Of a stretch of 64,000 nucleotides of DNA, positions 58,401-64,000 are shown one piece after another; position 1 is the first letter of the stretch; each line of letters opens with the position of its first letter. Source of the stretch: Mesocentrotus franciscanus (lineage: Eukaryota; Echinodermata; Echinoidea; Camarodonta; Strongylocentrotidae); the NCBI GenBank assembly GCA_037976565.1, contig CP137684.1:22394233-22458232 (forward strand), written 5' to 3'. A program made the translations under genes and the position numbers. The notes under the pieces were generated by a model. That model had not been told where the DNA came from. It worked only from the letters and a program-made list of their open reading frames with translations, and made no database searches.

Positions 58401-61400
58401 TATTTGTCATATTCCAGGATATAACGAGGAAGGAGAAGAGTTCTTCTGTACCCTACTGCCAAGTCCTGAAGGAATTCAGGTTCGCTATGCAGTCAACATC
58501 ATTGGACTTAAAGATTTTGTTCCACGGCGGGGCGAAAAGAAACAAAAGAATGGTAAATATGTGTGAAAGTTATTCCATAAGGTCTGTTAGAGAATAGTGG
58601 TCGATATGGGATTTTGAAGGAAAAAAAAGTACATTATCGAAGCTTAATTGTATAGCTAGTATAAAATCCTAATTGTATCAGAAATCCTGAAACGTATTGA
58701 ATATCACTCATTAGCACTCTACCTATGTGAGTATGTAGGACTACAAATATTTGGGCAAATAATCAATTCCTCCAGCACACGTTCTTTTATTCAGTTCATA
58801 CGACTTGAATGATTTTATCGGAATAACTGTAGGCATTATGGACTTTTGCAGTCAAATTGAATTGTAATGATTGTTACAGCAACAAAAATGACATGATAAT
58901 ACAAATTATGAATCACATTGAAGAGCGATACATTGTATTCTGGAGGCATGAACATGGCGTCGAGATTTTGAAAGGTATTTCAGTAGAAAATCAACATTTA
59001 TTTTAGACTCGGATGCAAAGACATAAATAAAGATCTCCAGGGATATGAAGCATGCATACATAGTAATGGACAGGTGGTACTAGGAGGGTTTCGTGTAGAA
59101 AGTATGAAATCGATAGGATGAAGAACAAAAATCAAATAGATATTTTACACACCTCATTCTTTTCCAGATGTACATGTATTTTTCAAAGGTGATATCATGA
59201 CATGCCTGTTTTACATAAGTGCAACAATCGACTACCTCGAGGGTACATTTTAGTAAAGTAGTCAGTAAGTAGTAATTGAACCTCTTCCTTATTTCGAACT
59301 CGGATCACATTAAATCAAATATATTCGCTCTCTTACTTTCTCTCCTTCATCAAACTCACCTATATCCCCACATAATATGCGCGTTAGACTTACTTACACT
59401 TGGTCCCTCCTATTCCATGTGTCCAATTGGACAGCAACACAAGTCCTTCATCCTCAGTGGTCCTCACCAAGAGATTTGTCATCTTTCCAGCTCAGGTTCA
59501 GGGCGTATAGATCATAAAGATTATCATCCATGTTGTTATCAGACGTCCACGTTTTCTGTTCCACCTTCTAGCTTCCAGTCTATACTCCCTGTGTGTCTTG
59601 TTGATGGCATTCTAAAAATACGCCAAAGAACCTCAGAAGACGATCTTTCTCTGAATACACGTATGATCATGTTAATTTTGTATTGTCATCTTCATTATTA
59701 TTTTTGTCATTATTATTATAATTATTCCCCTGGAATTCGAATCAAGATGCCCATCAAGAGTATACTAAATGGAAAGTGCAGCCCTCTGAATTTCGAGCTT
59801 CCGTTTTCTCTTGAAGAGAAAGGAAAGAAGAACGTCCATATCGACATACTTCAAGGGTCAGCAACCCTTGCTGAAAGAGAGTATATCATTTCAATAGAAG
59901 GTAGGTCTATATTATCAGGAATTACGATAGTTTGTGTATTTCACTTCATCGAATTAGCCCGTTACCTCAAAGACTATACACAAGCCATTTCTGTGACTTG
60001 TTACCTCATAGACCCTACATAAGTCATTCATGTAGCCATATATCTCAAGGACCCTACATATTATCAATTCTGTAACTTCAATGTATCTGTTTTCTCCTCA
60101 ATCAATATGAATTATTAAAATGAGCTTTAAAGTTAGCGTTTAAATGCCCCCCTTTTAAAGGTTAAGTTTGAAAGAGGTGGAGAATGAATTCTGTTGCAAA
60201 ATACAATAAATGCCATAAACAATCATTCCTAGTTTAGGACTAACAAAAAATAGCTGTGGGATAGATCGGGACGGATCTGAAATCTGTTTTTAACAAGTTC
60301 ATTTTCTTCTCCTGTCTTCTGAAATAGGGATATTGCATTTTGTGACACTCATCAAACATTAAAAACAAAATCATTGAGTATGCTGATTACTTTTTCTCTC
60401 TAAACACAGCCTTTATATTAAATACATAGCAACTCCGAGTACAGAAAAAAAAATACGCCTTAGTACTATATATTTTTTCGTTCATATTCCGTTTGATGCA
60501 GACGAACCAGATTATGCAGTCGATCACACAGATTCGTAAGTAAAAGAATATCATCATCCATGAATTTATTTATCCATCATTCTTCCAACAATAAGTATTA
60601 AGTAAAATCTAACATATGTTTATTATAACAATGTCCATAAAGATCATTACACCAGGCATTTATCATTTCTAACGCGTAACCCATCACTAGAAAGTTATAG
60701 GCCTAATTACCTGTAATTAGTATGACTACTGGTCGACATTCAACTTTTGTCAGTCGATTCTCGGTCTATATAGATAAGGGTGGTTTATCTAATGGCCCTG
60801 CCACACCTTGACAATTTAGCCAGCGTATGCCGACGTATGAAGATTTTGGTAATTACGCTGGCGTACGTCGAATAAATTATGGGTAAGTTTTGTATCAGTT
60901 AAGAGCACGCTGAAGCACGCTGGCGTACGGCGAGGTCGTCGAAAATTTGTGTGCATGTACAACATTTTCGACGTATGCCAGCGTATGGCTCATTGTCATA
61001 CGTCCCGCATATGCGGGCCATAAGTTGTAGGTACGTTATGCGATCGTTGACACACATTCACACACATTACTTGTAAGTTACTCATAAGTCGACATACGTC
61101 GAGATAATGTCTAGCGTACCCAAAACTTATTTCTAACCTATGAGTAACGTGCTTTGAACCTATGTCGAACTTATCTCCAACGCATATCGATGTATGTACG
61201 CGTATTTGACGTGTTCCGAACGACCACAGAACTTACTACTAAACGTGCTTTTAACTATTACAGCTACCGTATAATGGCGTATTGACAGCGTTTAGGGGAA
61301 TTGGTATATATAAATGGGGTTCACTATTACGTTATGTATACGTCCAACTCGTTATGAATACGCTATATACGCCCCCCCCCCCAAAAAAAAAAAAAAAAAA

Positions 61401-62863
61401 AAAATGATAGTTCAGCGTATTCCAGCGTTTTAGAGAAATTTTGATACGTCGGCATACGCTGGCTAAATCGCAAAGGTGTGACAGGGCCATAAGGACAATA
61501 ATTCCTGTCAATATTTACAAAGGAATGTACCAACCCTCCATCAATTAGTATTTCATTTATTAATACTTTTTGCATATTTTTTAAATATAATGAGTAACAG
61601 ATGGACATAATGACGAAAATAACAAAATTCGCAGCATTATACATTTCGATATCCTAAAATATGATTTCCCGCCAAATGTTATGAATTTACTTTTCTGCAG
61701 GCAGGGGCGATTACAGTATGTATCCAACAATCTTCTCGAAACCCTGCCAGATGTAATCCCTTCAATAAAGGACTTAAAGTCCCTTGGATACCAGCTAGGG
61801 TTCTCTTACTCAGCTGTAGAGAAATACCTCAACCGCCCAGACTCGTCATTTGATTGTGTCTCAAGATCAGGCTGTGGTGAGATGCTACGTGAATGGAGAC
61901 GGAAGGTTCGACCTAGTGAGCAGGTAGATGAACTTCATCTAGCATTACAAAATGCTGGGTTAGGCCATACAGCTGATGTCATCCTACCTGAACGTAAGTA
62001 CCATACTACACTCTCTCTCACCCTCTCTCACCCTCTCTCACCATTTGCAAAACTACAGTGTATAATGTTTCCTTGACGCGTTGCAGAGTTTGGAACAATA
62101 ACAAATTTTCGAACTCCCTTTTACTAAAACATAGACGAAGGTACTAAGAAAAGTTTTTCAATTGTATTATTCACCGAAGCGATCTGGTTTGTGCTCGAAC
62201 AGTCGAACTATTTCTAATCCTGCCCCATTATTGGTAGGCACATATTTCATACACATCGGAAGAGGCTTATCAAGTTGGGAAAACAATCTGGTCCTATATA
62301 TTTCGTAAGCACCCAGCAAGGATGCAACCTGGAACCTCTCATAATTATGACAGTCCAGAGTCATCAATCTACCACAGTTCTTCCACGTATATAAATGAAT
62401 GTGAGCTTTAATTTAATCCTGGGGGCGGTTTTTTGTTGTTGTTGTAAGAACAGCAGCAAGGAAGGCTTTGTTCCCCTACCGCCCACATTGACTCCCCCAT
62501 ACTCTAATTGTTGTATATTATTCGTTCTTTACTCTTTAAATGAACCATCAGATTTTGTTGATGTTCTTTGTCCTTTACTATGTTCACTGTTCCTTTAATT
62601 CTAACCCTCAATTAAAAGTACCTCCGGATATTCCAATTATTGTACTTTCTGTCTTCTTTACTATGTGTTTTTTAAATCAACTATCATTGAGTAGCATCGC
62701 GGAAATTTATAATTCTGGAATTTTCTTCCTTTCTACCCTTTTGATTTTACACATAAACTATCAATCTTTCTTCTTCCCTATTTATATGTGTATTTTACCA
62801 GTGAGTAGCACTTCTAGGAGGCACTTTGAACAAGTCAGACAAGCATTGGAGTCAAATAAGTAG
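27184..62863 (+). CDS. Giant ankyrin-ZU5-UPA-Death scaffold gene, 21 coding exons, 2,618 codons with one internal nonsense codon
   Basis: Twenty-one exons join with matching phases from ATG 27184 to TAG 62861-62863. Approximate residues: ankyrin repeats 1-1530; ZU5-1 1541-1651; UPA-like 1652-1788; Death 1 1801-1895; Death 2 1901-1986; acidic linker 1987-2021; Death-like 3 2022-2125; Death-like 4 2126-2208; ZU5-2 2209-2320; UPA-2 2321-2489; Death 5 2501-2598; short tail. No signal peptide or membrane segment is evident, so it should be a cytoplasmic protein-interaction scaffold. ZU5-UPA-Death is the supramodule of ankyrins, PIDD and UNC5 receptors, known to keep the Death domain in check; the role here is inferred. 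Codon 961 is TAA (30064-30066) where sister repeats have TTA. Either this allele is broken, the assembly is wrong, or a shorter product is made. It could also be two genes, but unbroken phase continuity argues for one. Confidence 0.75.
30064..30066 (+). other. In-frame nonsense codon in ankyrin repeat 30
   Basis: GGTTGGACTGCATAACACAG here differs from GGTTGGACTGCATTACACAG at the matching place of repeat 21 (29164-29183) by one base. It turns Leu TTA into TAA without changing the frame. Confidence 0.9.
31811..32002 (+). CDS. Ankyrin-like exon 2
   Basis: 64 codons, phase 0 to 0, acceptor CTTTATCCAG and donor GTGAGT. Contains LTDIHFAIQHGHTSVIEKLV and DGQTCLHKAIKL, two diverged ankyrin repeats that end the solenoid. 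Confidence 0.88.
32003..33399. other. Intron, AT-rich, no element recognised
   Basis: No exon, RNA gene or inverted repeat of note was seen in this 1.4 kb intron. Confidence 0.5.
33400..33557 (+). CDS. Ankyrin-like exon 3
   Basis: Acceptor TATGTTTCAG, encodes KALVFYLLENGAKLDVKDKT then GNLPIQYAKD, ending in phase 2 at GTGATT. This is one more diverged ankyrin repeat. Confidence 0.85.
34334..34368 (+). CDS. Short linker exon (35 bp)
   Basis: Acceptor TAATTTCAG, donor GTAAGA; phase 2 to 1. Encodes LPSLEEIQSYR between the ankyrin repeats and ZU5. It is small, but the phases fit exactly. Confidence 0.72.
34881..35068 (+). mobile_element. TTAA MITE, family A copy 2
   Basis: 188 bp, TTAA at 34877-34880 and 35069-35072, ends AGCCCCATTGCACTA and the inverted TAGTGTAGACGGGCT, in the intron just before the ZU5 exon. 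Confidence 0.78.
35186..35518 (+). CDS. ZU5 domain 1 exon
   Basis: Phase 1 to 1, 111 residues. The ZU5 pattern is visible: ELEDHGVSLFIPLEAVHQNE (family GVSLxIPPGA) then GESVACYGIRCDPPNMIFDQ and PVKIRIPHSTLAI (family GPxxxxFxxPVxLxIPH). ZU5 is a beta-sandwich found in ankyrins, ZO-1, PIDD and UNC5. Confidence 0.88.
35641..35760 (+). mobile_element. tRNA-derived SINE head
   Basis: A good B box GGTTCGAAACC lies at about 35692-35702, preceded about 45 bases upstream by an A-box-like TCTAAGTGGTAGAG. It lies in an intron; a functional tRNA is not supported because the acceptor stem does not pair. Confidence 0.6.
36327..36574 (+). CDS. ZU5-1 C-terminal / UPA-1 start exon
   Basis: Phase 1 to 0, 82 residues. 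RVYKRHLELYIGHGAEWWVL corresponds to the end of ZU5 (compare TRHLQVWALSS in the second copy), and GKEIEVHLHVHADVPGMDA to the first UPA strands. Donor GTTAGT. The polypyrimidine tract before GGCAATAG is weak. Confidence 0.75.
37180..38120. repeat. Left terminal array, period about 190 bp
   Basis: GCACCCGC...ACGTCGTC recurs at about 37267, 37457 and 37646. Each unit also repeats AAGACGTC, GACGTCATAT and TTTTTACGCCTTA motifs. Copies decay towards the interior. Confidence 0.85.
38121..39834. other. Transposon interior: inverted and direct repeats, no gene
   Basis: A hairpin spans about 38640-38845 (AAGTCTTGCGGTTGTGAG against CTCACAACCACAAGACT). Part of it (GCTATxCTGATACCxGCAG) recurs at 39226-39246. 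Reading frames are short with no recognisable domain. Confidence 0.55.
39835..40160 (-). mobile_element. LINE 3' UTR, with the ORF relic next to it
   Basis: Follows directly, on minus, the C-terminal ORF relic at 40165-40700 and matches the isolated tails at 3755-4056 (plus) and 185-275 (minus). This links the tails to a non-LTR element. Confidence 0.7.
40165..40700 (-). pseudogene. LINE ORF2 C-terminal fragment, frameshifted
   Basis: Minus-strand frames give RWSDQWNSSTTNLKEFIPEP then, after a frameshift, WVNLNRIRIGVGRTQYFLHK and CACGEIQTMDHVIDACP. The LNRIRxGxGR motif and CxC-x8-H-x4-C knuckle are typical of the end of Jockey/CR1-type ORF2 proteins. It is nested inside the 8.7 kb transposon. 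Confidence 0.82.
42180..42349. mobile_element. TA-flanked MITE (about 170 bp)
   Basis: Ends AGTCAAACCTG and CAGGTTTGACT are inverted and flanked by TATA. The inside repeats CTGTCTACAAxGACCAC. Mariner/Tc1-type by its target. Confidence 0.65.
43440..43690. repeat. Dispersed TAATAAT...AGCGC repeat with SINE-like tail
   Basis: The (AAT)n start followed by ATAGCGCCTAACACTT resembles 57660-57720. The later phrase GTGTGGCAAATGTAGATCAA matches 19065-19085. Confidence 0.5.
44600..45895. repeat. Right terminal array, period about 70 bp
   Basis: Eighteen or so units of TTTTAAAGACGTCATAATGA, CGTCGTCAATACGACAAAAA and TTATCTTGGAAAAATAGTC; the last several are spaced 69-71 bases apart. A perfect CRE palindrome TGACGTCA lies at 44865-44872. 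Confidence 0.88.
46049..46063 (+). other. Possible alternative first coding exon (MAENK)
   Basis: ATGGCAGAAAATAAG in a good start context (GGGAAGATGG) ends exactly at a GTACGT donor in phase 0, the phase accepted by the exon at 47059. This could be an internal promoter start or chance. Confidence 0.25.
47059..47221 (+). CDS. UPA-1 exon
   Basis: Phase 0 to 1, acceptor TCGTCCTTTAG. Encodes LLSLKEIHNRMRHNVVLKVP and NVITITLTQSGNLGVSRSMA, a UPA-type beta-rich stretch like that encoded at 59747-59900. Donor GTTTGT. Confidence 0.78.
47284..47442. mobile_element. Near-perfect hairpin MITE (159 bp)
   Basis: Left arm 47284-47358 (AATAATGACTGCT...GGTTACATCGTGCTATCAC) is inverted at 47366-47442. Almost the whole unit can fold into one stem with a tiny loop. 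It lies in the intron after the UPA-1 exon. Confidence 0.8.
47443..48472. other. Intron without recognised features
   Basis: AT-rich DNA between the hairpin MITE and the next linker exon. Nothing further seen. Confidence 0.45.
48473..48509 (+). CDS. Linker mini-exon before Death 1 (37 bp)
   Basis: Acceptor CATGGTTGCAG, donor GTAAGC, phase 1 to 2. Encodes DEIKSPEFTPVIR. A parallel mini-exon (DEPDYAVDHTDS) precedes Death 5, which supports it. Confidence 0.75.
48814..49097 (+). CDS. Death domain 1 exon
   Basis: Phase 2 to 1, 95 residues. Shows the Death pattern: VQKIAEKLSIDDFYDLGVAL, GFQIQQLDAIEY, then AIFEMLIKWKQRQLPHQNV and KEVLLSLLK, with the conserved tryptophan of helix 5. Death domains form homotypic signalling assemblies. 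Donor GTTTTA is unusual. Confidence 0.87.
49903..49918 (+). CDS. Micro-exon (16 bp) before Death 2
   Basis: CACCGTACTTCAG acceptor and GTAAGA donor bracket 16 bases encoding DITPT(G), phase 1 to 2. It is needed to pass from the phase 1 end of Death 1 to the phase 2 start of Death 2, which is why I accept it. Confidence 0.55.
50849..51105 (+). CDS. Death domain 2 exon
   Basis: Phase 2 to 1. DQDLLKLARHIKSTDFMEIG, TKLGFSRNKLENI and IQMLCTWKASQRSVPEATE fit the Death helices with the conserved tryptophan. The exon end fits ACAG|GCAATT, a GC-AG type donor; no GT donor in phase is present there. Confidence 0.82.
51524..51628 (+). CDS. Acidic linker exon
   Basis: Phase 1 to 1, acceptor TTTTTCTCAG, donor GTAGAT. 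Encodes SLLMISSATPEKRAKPSEPI then EPEDMDIITTSDTG, a disordered, acidic and proline-containing linker. Confidence 0.72.
51781..52092 (+). CDS. Death-like domain 3 exon
   Basis: Phase 1 to 1, 104 residues. CSVALSVKSLSLAFSLGKAL, IVGFIDLPSLSVLHKIAEEL and VDSWRNGLKEEE give a helical Death-like pattern with the tryptophan kept, but it is more diverged than Death 1 and 2. Confidence 0.78.
52444..55136. mobile_element. Foldback element (2.7 kb) with an internal minisatellite
   Basis: Terminal AGTGTAGCATG (52444) is inverted as CATGCTACACT (ending 55136). Further in, GATTTAGGCACCCGACGTGG GCTACTACG near 52520 is inverted at 54894-54923. The GC-rich flanks enclose the tandem array at 52690-54740. No transposase was found. 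It lies in the intron between Death-like domains 3 and 4. Confidence 0.75.
52690..54740. repeat. Dimeric purine-rich minisatellite (unit 81-93 bp, about 24 copies)
   Basis: Each unit has two related halves, both starting AATAACATAAG: one continues AGAAGGTGATAGAAGGAAG, the other GAAAGA...GTGATAGAATGATAA. The opposite strand lacks stop codons over long stretches, producing hydrophobic reading frames of up to 574 codons that are artefacts. Confidence 0.92.
55188..55436 (+). CDS. Death-like domain 4 exon
   Basis: Phase 1 to 1, acceptor TTCACTGTCCACAG, donor GTAATG. KVDLVDLCQRLNVKPSVVLQ, TLKMLKEWVHHGGTRERLLE and VAQAFRFNDAAVKIAEG fit a Death-like helical bundle with the helix 5 tryptophan. Confidence 0.8.
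55437..56210. other. Intron without recognised features
   Basis: A short inverted stretch near 55540-55610 (GGTGGTATTC...GAATACCACCC) suggests a small MITE; otherwise unique DNA. Confidence 0.45.
56211..56546 (+). CDS. ZU5 domain 2 exon
   Basis: Phase 1 to 1, 112 residues. IIDHKGGKLTIDELGIAVSI followed by PEGAMPKGMRSVVSLRV is a textbook ZU5 start (family D..GG.L.....GV.L.IPEGAI); VVITPAIECSLTQELLKPAT and VVLSHC complete it. It resembles UNC5/PIDD ZU5 more closely than ZU5-1 does. Confidence 0.9.
56932..57149 (+). CDS. ZU5-2 C-terminal / UPA-2 start exon
   Basis: Phase 1 to 0. DKIKFRTRHLQVWALSS is the ZU5 end; PTLRVYIIHPYRNYIE starts UPA (UNC5 has LRVYCLEDTPDAL). Where PIDD has the self-cleavage HFS, this copy has HLQ. 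Donor GTATTT. Confidence 0.8.
57150..58417. other. Intron with (AAT)n and short duplicated text
   Basis: TTTCTTTGTGATxAGTGATGAGTTTTG occurs at about 57293 and again at about 57869. A TAATAAT...AGGCGCTTAATACTT repeat lies at 57660-57720. No exon was recognised. Confidence 0.5.
58418..58552 (+). CDS. UPA-2 middle exon
   Basis: Acceptor TTTGTCATATTCCAG, donor GTAAAT. In phase 0 it encodes DITRKEKSSSVPYCQVLKEF and RFAMQSTSLDLKILF, which lines up with the UNC5 UPA stretch ELEQEERKLGGCLLEK...HNLRLSI. Another frame is also open (GYNEEGEEFFCTLLPSPEGI) but does not fit the neighbouring phases. The frame choice is inference. Confidence 0.6.
58553..59746. other. Intron without recognised features
   Basis: A plus-strand frame stays open from 59276 to 60022, but only its end (59747-59900) resembles UPA. 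The earlier part holds an exon-like stretch at 59572-59661 whose phase does not fit. Confidence 0.4.
59747..59900 (+). CDS. UPA-2 C-terminal exon
   Basis: Phase 0 to 1, donor GTAGGT. Encodes MPIKSILNGKCSPLNFELPF and KNVHIDILQGSATLAEREYI, parallel to the UPA-1 exon at 47059. The acceptor (GAATTCGAATCAAG) is poor; AG at 59757-59758 would also keep the frame. Confidence 0.6.
60502..60535 (+). CDS. Linker mini-exon before Death 5 (34 bp)
   Basis: Acceptor TTTGATGCAG, donor GTAAGT, phase 1 to 2. Encodes DEPDYAVDHTDS, the counterpart of the mini-exon at 48473. Confidence 0.72.
60793..61490. mobile_element. MITE-like element with GGCCCTGCCACACC ends (698 bp)
   Basis: Left end ATGGCCCTGCCACACCTTG is inverted at the right end (GGTGTGACAGGGCCAT), followed inward by TTTAGCCAGCGTATGCCGAC and its inverse. 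The interior repeats GCGTACG and GTATGTCG motifs, with a C-run and A-run near 61370-61403. It lies in the intron before Death 5. Confidence 0.78.
61701..61993 (+). CDS. Death domain 5 exon
   Basis: Phase 2 to 1, acceptor CTTTTCTGCAG, donor GTAAGT. LPDVIPSIKDLKSLGYQLGF, SYSAVEKYLNR, GEMLREWRRKVRPSEQVDEL and HLALQNAGLGHTADV give a clear Death domain with the helix 5 tryptophan. Confidence 0.87.
61994..62801. other. Last intron
   Basis: AT-rich DNA between Death 5 and the terminal exon. A plus frame near 62540-62863 is open, but only its last 20 codons fit the gene. Confidence 0.5.
62802..62863 (+). CDS. Terminal coding exon
   Basis: Acceptor GTGTATTTTACCAG; completes a Leu codon and encodes SSTSRRHFEQVRQALESNK then TAG. 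The phase fit and the amphipathic helix following the Death domain support it. Confidence 0.72.
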
Positions 62864-63127
62864 GCAACCCTGTCATTGAAATGTCCATCATCATCTCACG
62901 ACCAAGAAGGGATTCACTTGTTTCTCTCATTCAGCTGAGAAGCCTACGTCTTCAGAAGTATGTATTGCAAGTCTGCATGATTCTCAGCCTGAATCTAGAA
63001 ATTGCTATTTTCCCTGGCCAATGCTGTTGGGAGTCATGTTGTTAACCTTTATATACCTACAAATGATATTGACTTCTTTTTAATTATATTTCATGCTTAA
63101 AAAGGCGGTTGAGATGTAGAGTATTAA
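62864..63127. other. 3' flank of the ankyrin gene
   Basis: Probably 3' UTR. No AATAAA signal was found nearby. Confidence 0.4.
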
Positions 63128-63654
63128 AGATACTATGTCCCTTTTGCAGCCAACATCAGATTCTGTAGAACTTTGCAGGCATTATGAATATGTCGTGTAT
63201 GTCCTATCTGTGAAATTTAAACGTTAGCAGTGTCCTAATATTCAAATTATGCAAGGAAACCGTTTACTTGCTAGACTTCACTGTCAGACACTATTGAGTG
63301 ACTGACTGGCTTTTTCATCTGTGGTAATAACATACATAAAATGAGCTGTAAAGGGTACATGAGCATTTGTCTACATCAATAACCCACCTCTTGTAATGGC
63401 CAAAATTAAACTGATTGAATCTTTGCGCAGCATAAAACGTACGACCATTCGGTACAATGGTCTGAAAAATCAGACTATTACTTACTGGCTCTATAGCTCC
63501 TAAGTCGATTCGACAACTAATAGTCGTTATTTTCCCACTTAAAGACATTTTCAAGCCCCTTTTTTTAGGGAAGTTCTCAATTAGTATTGTCTTTCAAATG
63601 CCGTTGGAATTTAACCTTTTCATTTTTTTGGCCTGCAAATGGGACATAGTACCT
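63128..63654. mobile_element. TTAA MITE (527 bp)
   Basis: TTAA at 63124-63127 and 63655-63658 flanks inverted ends AGATACTATGTCCC...GCAG and CTGCAAATGGGACATAGTACC-like sequence. No coding potential. Confidence 0.68.
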
Positions 63655-64000
63655 TTAAGAGTGTAAACATTTATAGGATTTGTGTGTGTGTGTGTCGGGG
63701 GGTATGTAAAAGAACTTCCCGTTTGAAACACGTGCTTGGTATATAGGCCTTATTCCTTTTCCTTTCATCCTTCGCTCAAGGATATCTAACAAAATTCATA
63801 AAGCAGCACACTCCAAATCATTTACATGTGACAACAAATTCATTAGATATTTTCTTTATCGAACGTTTGTATGAATACTGTTTCAGTTCTGTTTCACCAA
63901 TGACAATATACATAAGATTATATATGCAGTTAATGTTTCCTTTTTGTTAAAGGTTGTATAAATACCGTTTCAATTCTATTACTATAATAATCATGTACGA

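Noticed and set aside
58418..58552. Alternative reading GYNEEGEEFFCTLLPSPEGI of the UPA-2 middle exon
   Set aside because: It needs a phase 1 neighbour, whereas 57149 ends in phase 0; the phase 0 reading also matches UPA better.
59276..59746. Open plus-strand frame before the UPA-2 C-terminal exon
   Set aside because: It has no resemblance to the gene's domains, and its best internal splice pair (59572-59661) has phases that do not fit.

Overview
The window is animal genomic DNA and most likely from a sea urchin (Strongylocentrotus or a close relative). Genes are split into short exons with GT-AG introns. The sequence is AT-rich and packed with small DNA transposons, tRNA-derived SINEs and minisatellites. 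The long ankyrin array has the wording I associate with sea urchin ankyrin families (TKYLISQGAEVNKG units). The species is inference; the sequence does not fix it.

Three protein-coding genes are supported. (1) Positions 478-5009, minus strand: the first three coding exons of an ethanolamine kinase; the gene runs off the left edge. (2) Positions 11938-18901, plus strand: a complete eight-exon gene for a 359-residue JmjC/cupin-type 2-oxoglutarate Fe(II) oxygenase with a hydrophobic N-terminus. (3) Positions 27184-62863, plus strand: one very long gene whose 21 exons join with consistent phases from an ATG to a stop (2,618 codons before the stop). It encodes about 43 ankyrin repeats in one exon, more in the next two, then ZU5-UPA, four Death or Death-like domains, a second ZU5-UPA and a last Death domain. 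A single in-frame nonsense codon (30064-30066) interrupts the ankyrin exon.

The rest is introns and intergenic DNA. The most striking mobile element is an 8.7 kb unit (37172-45913) inside an intron of gene 3. It has 34-bp terminal inverted repeats, an apparent GTCC target duplication and GACGTC-rich minisatellites at both ends. A second intron holds a 2.7 kb foldback element (52444-55136) built around a dimeric purine-rich minisatellite. Other repeats include a 1.1 kb mariner-like foldback unit, TTAA-flanked MITEs, a near-perfect hairpin MITE, LINE relics with reverse-transcriptase and C-terminal CCHC motifs, and a 172-bp tandem repeat carrying nuclear-receptor DR1 motifs.

The first two genes are divergent neighbours about 6.9 kb apart. 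Gene 3 looks like a cytoplasmic signalling scaffold of the ankyrin/PIDD/UNC5 domain class, with a module order I do not recognise from the well-known families.
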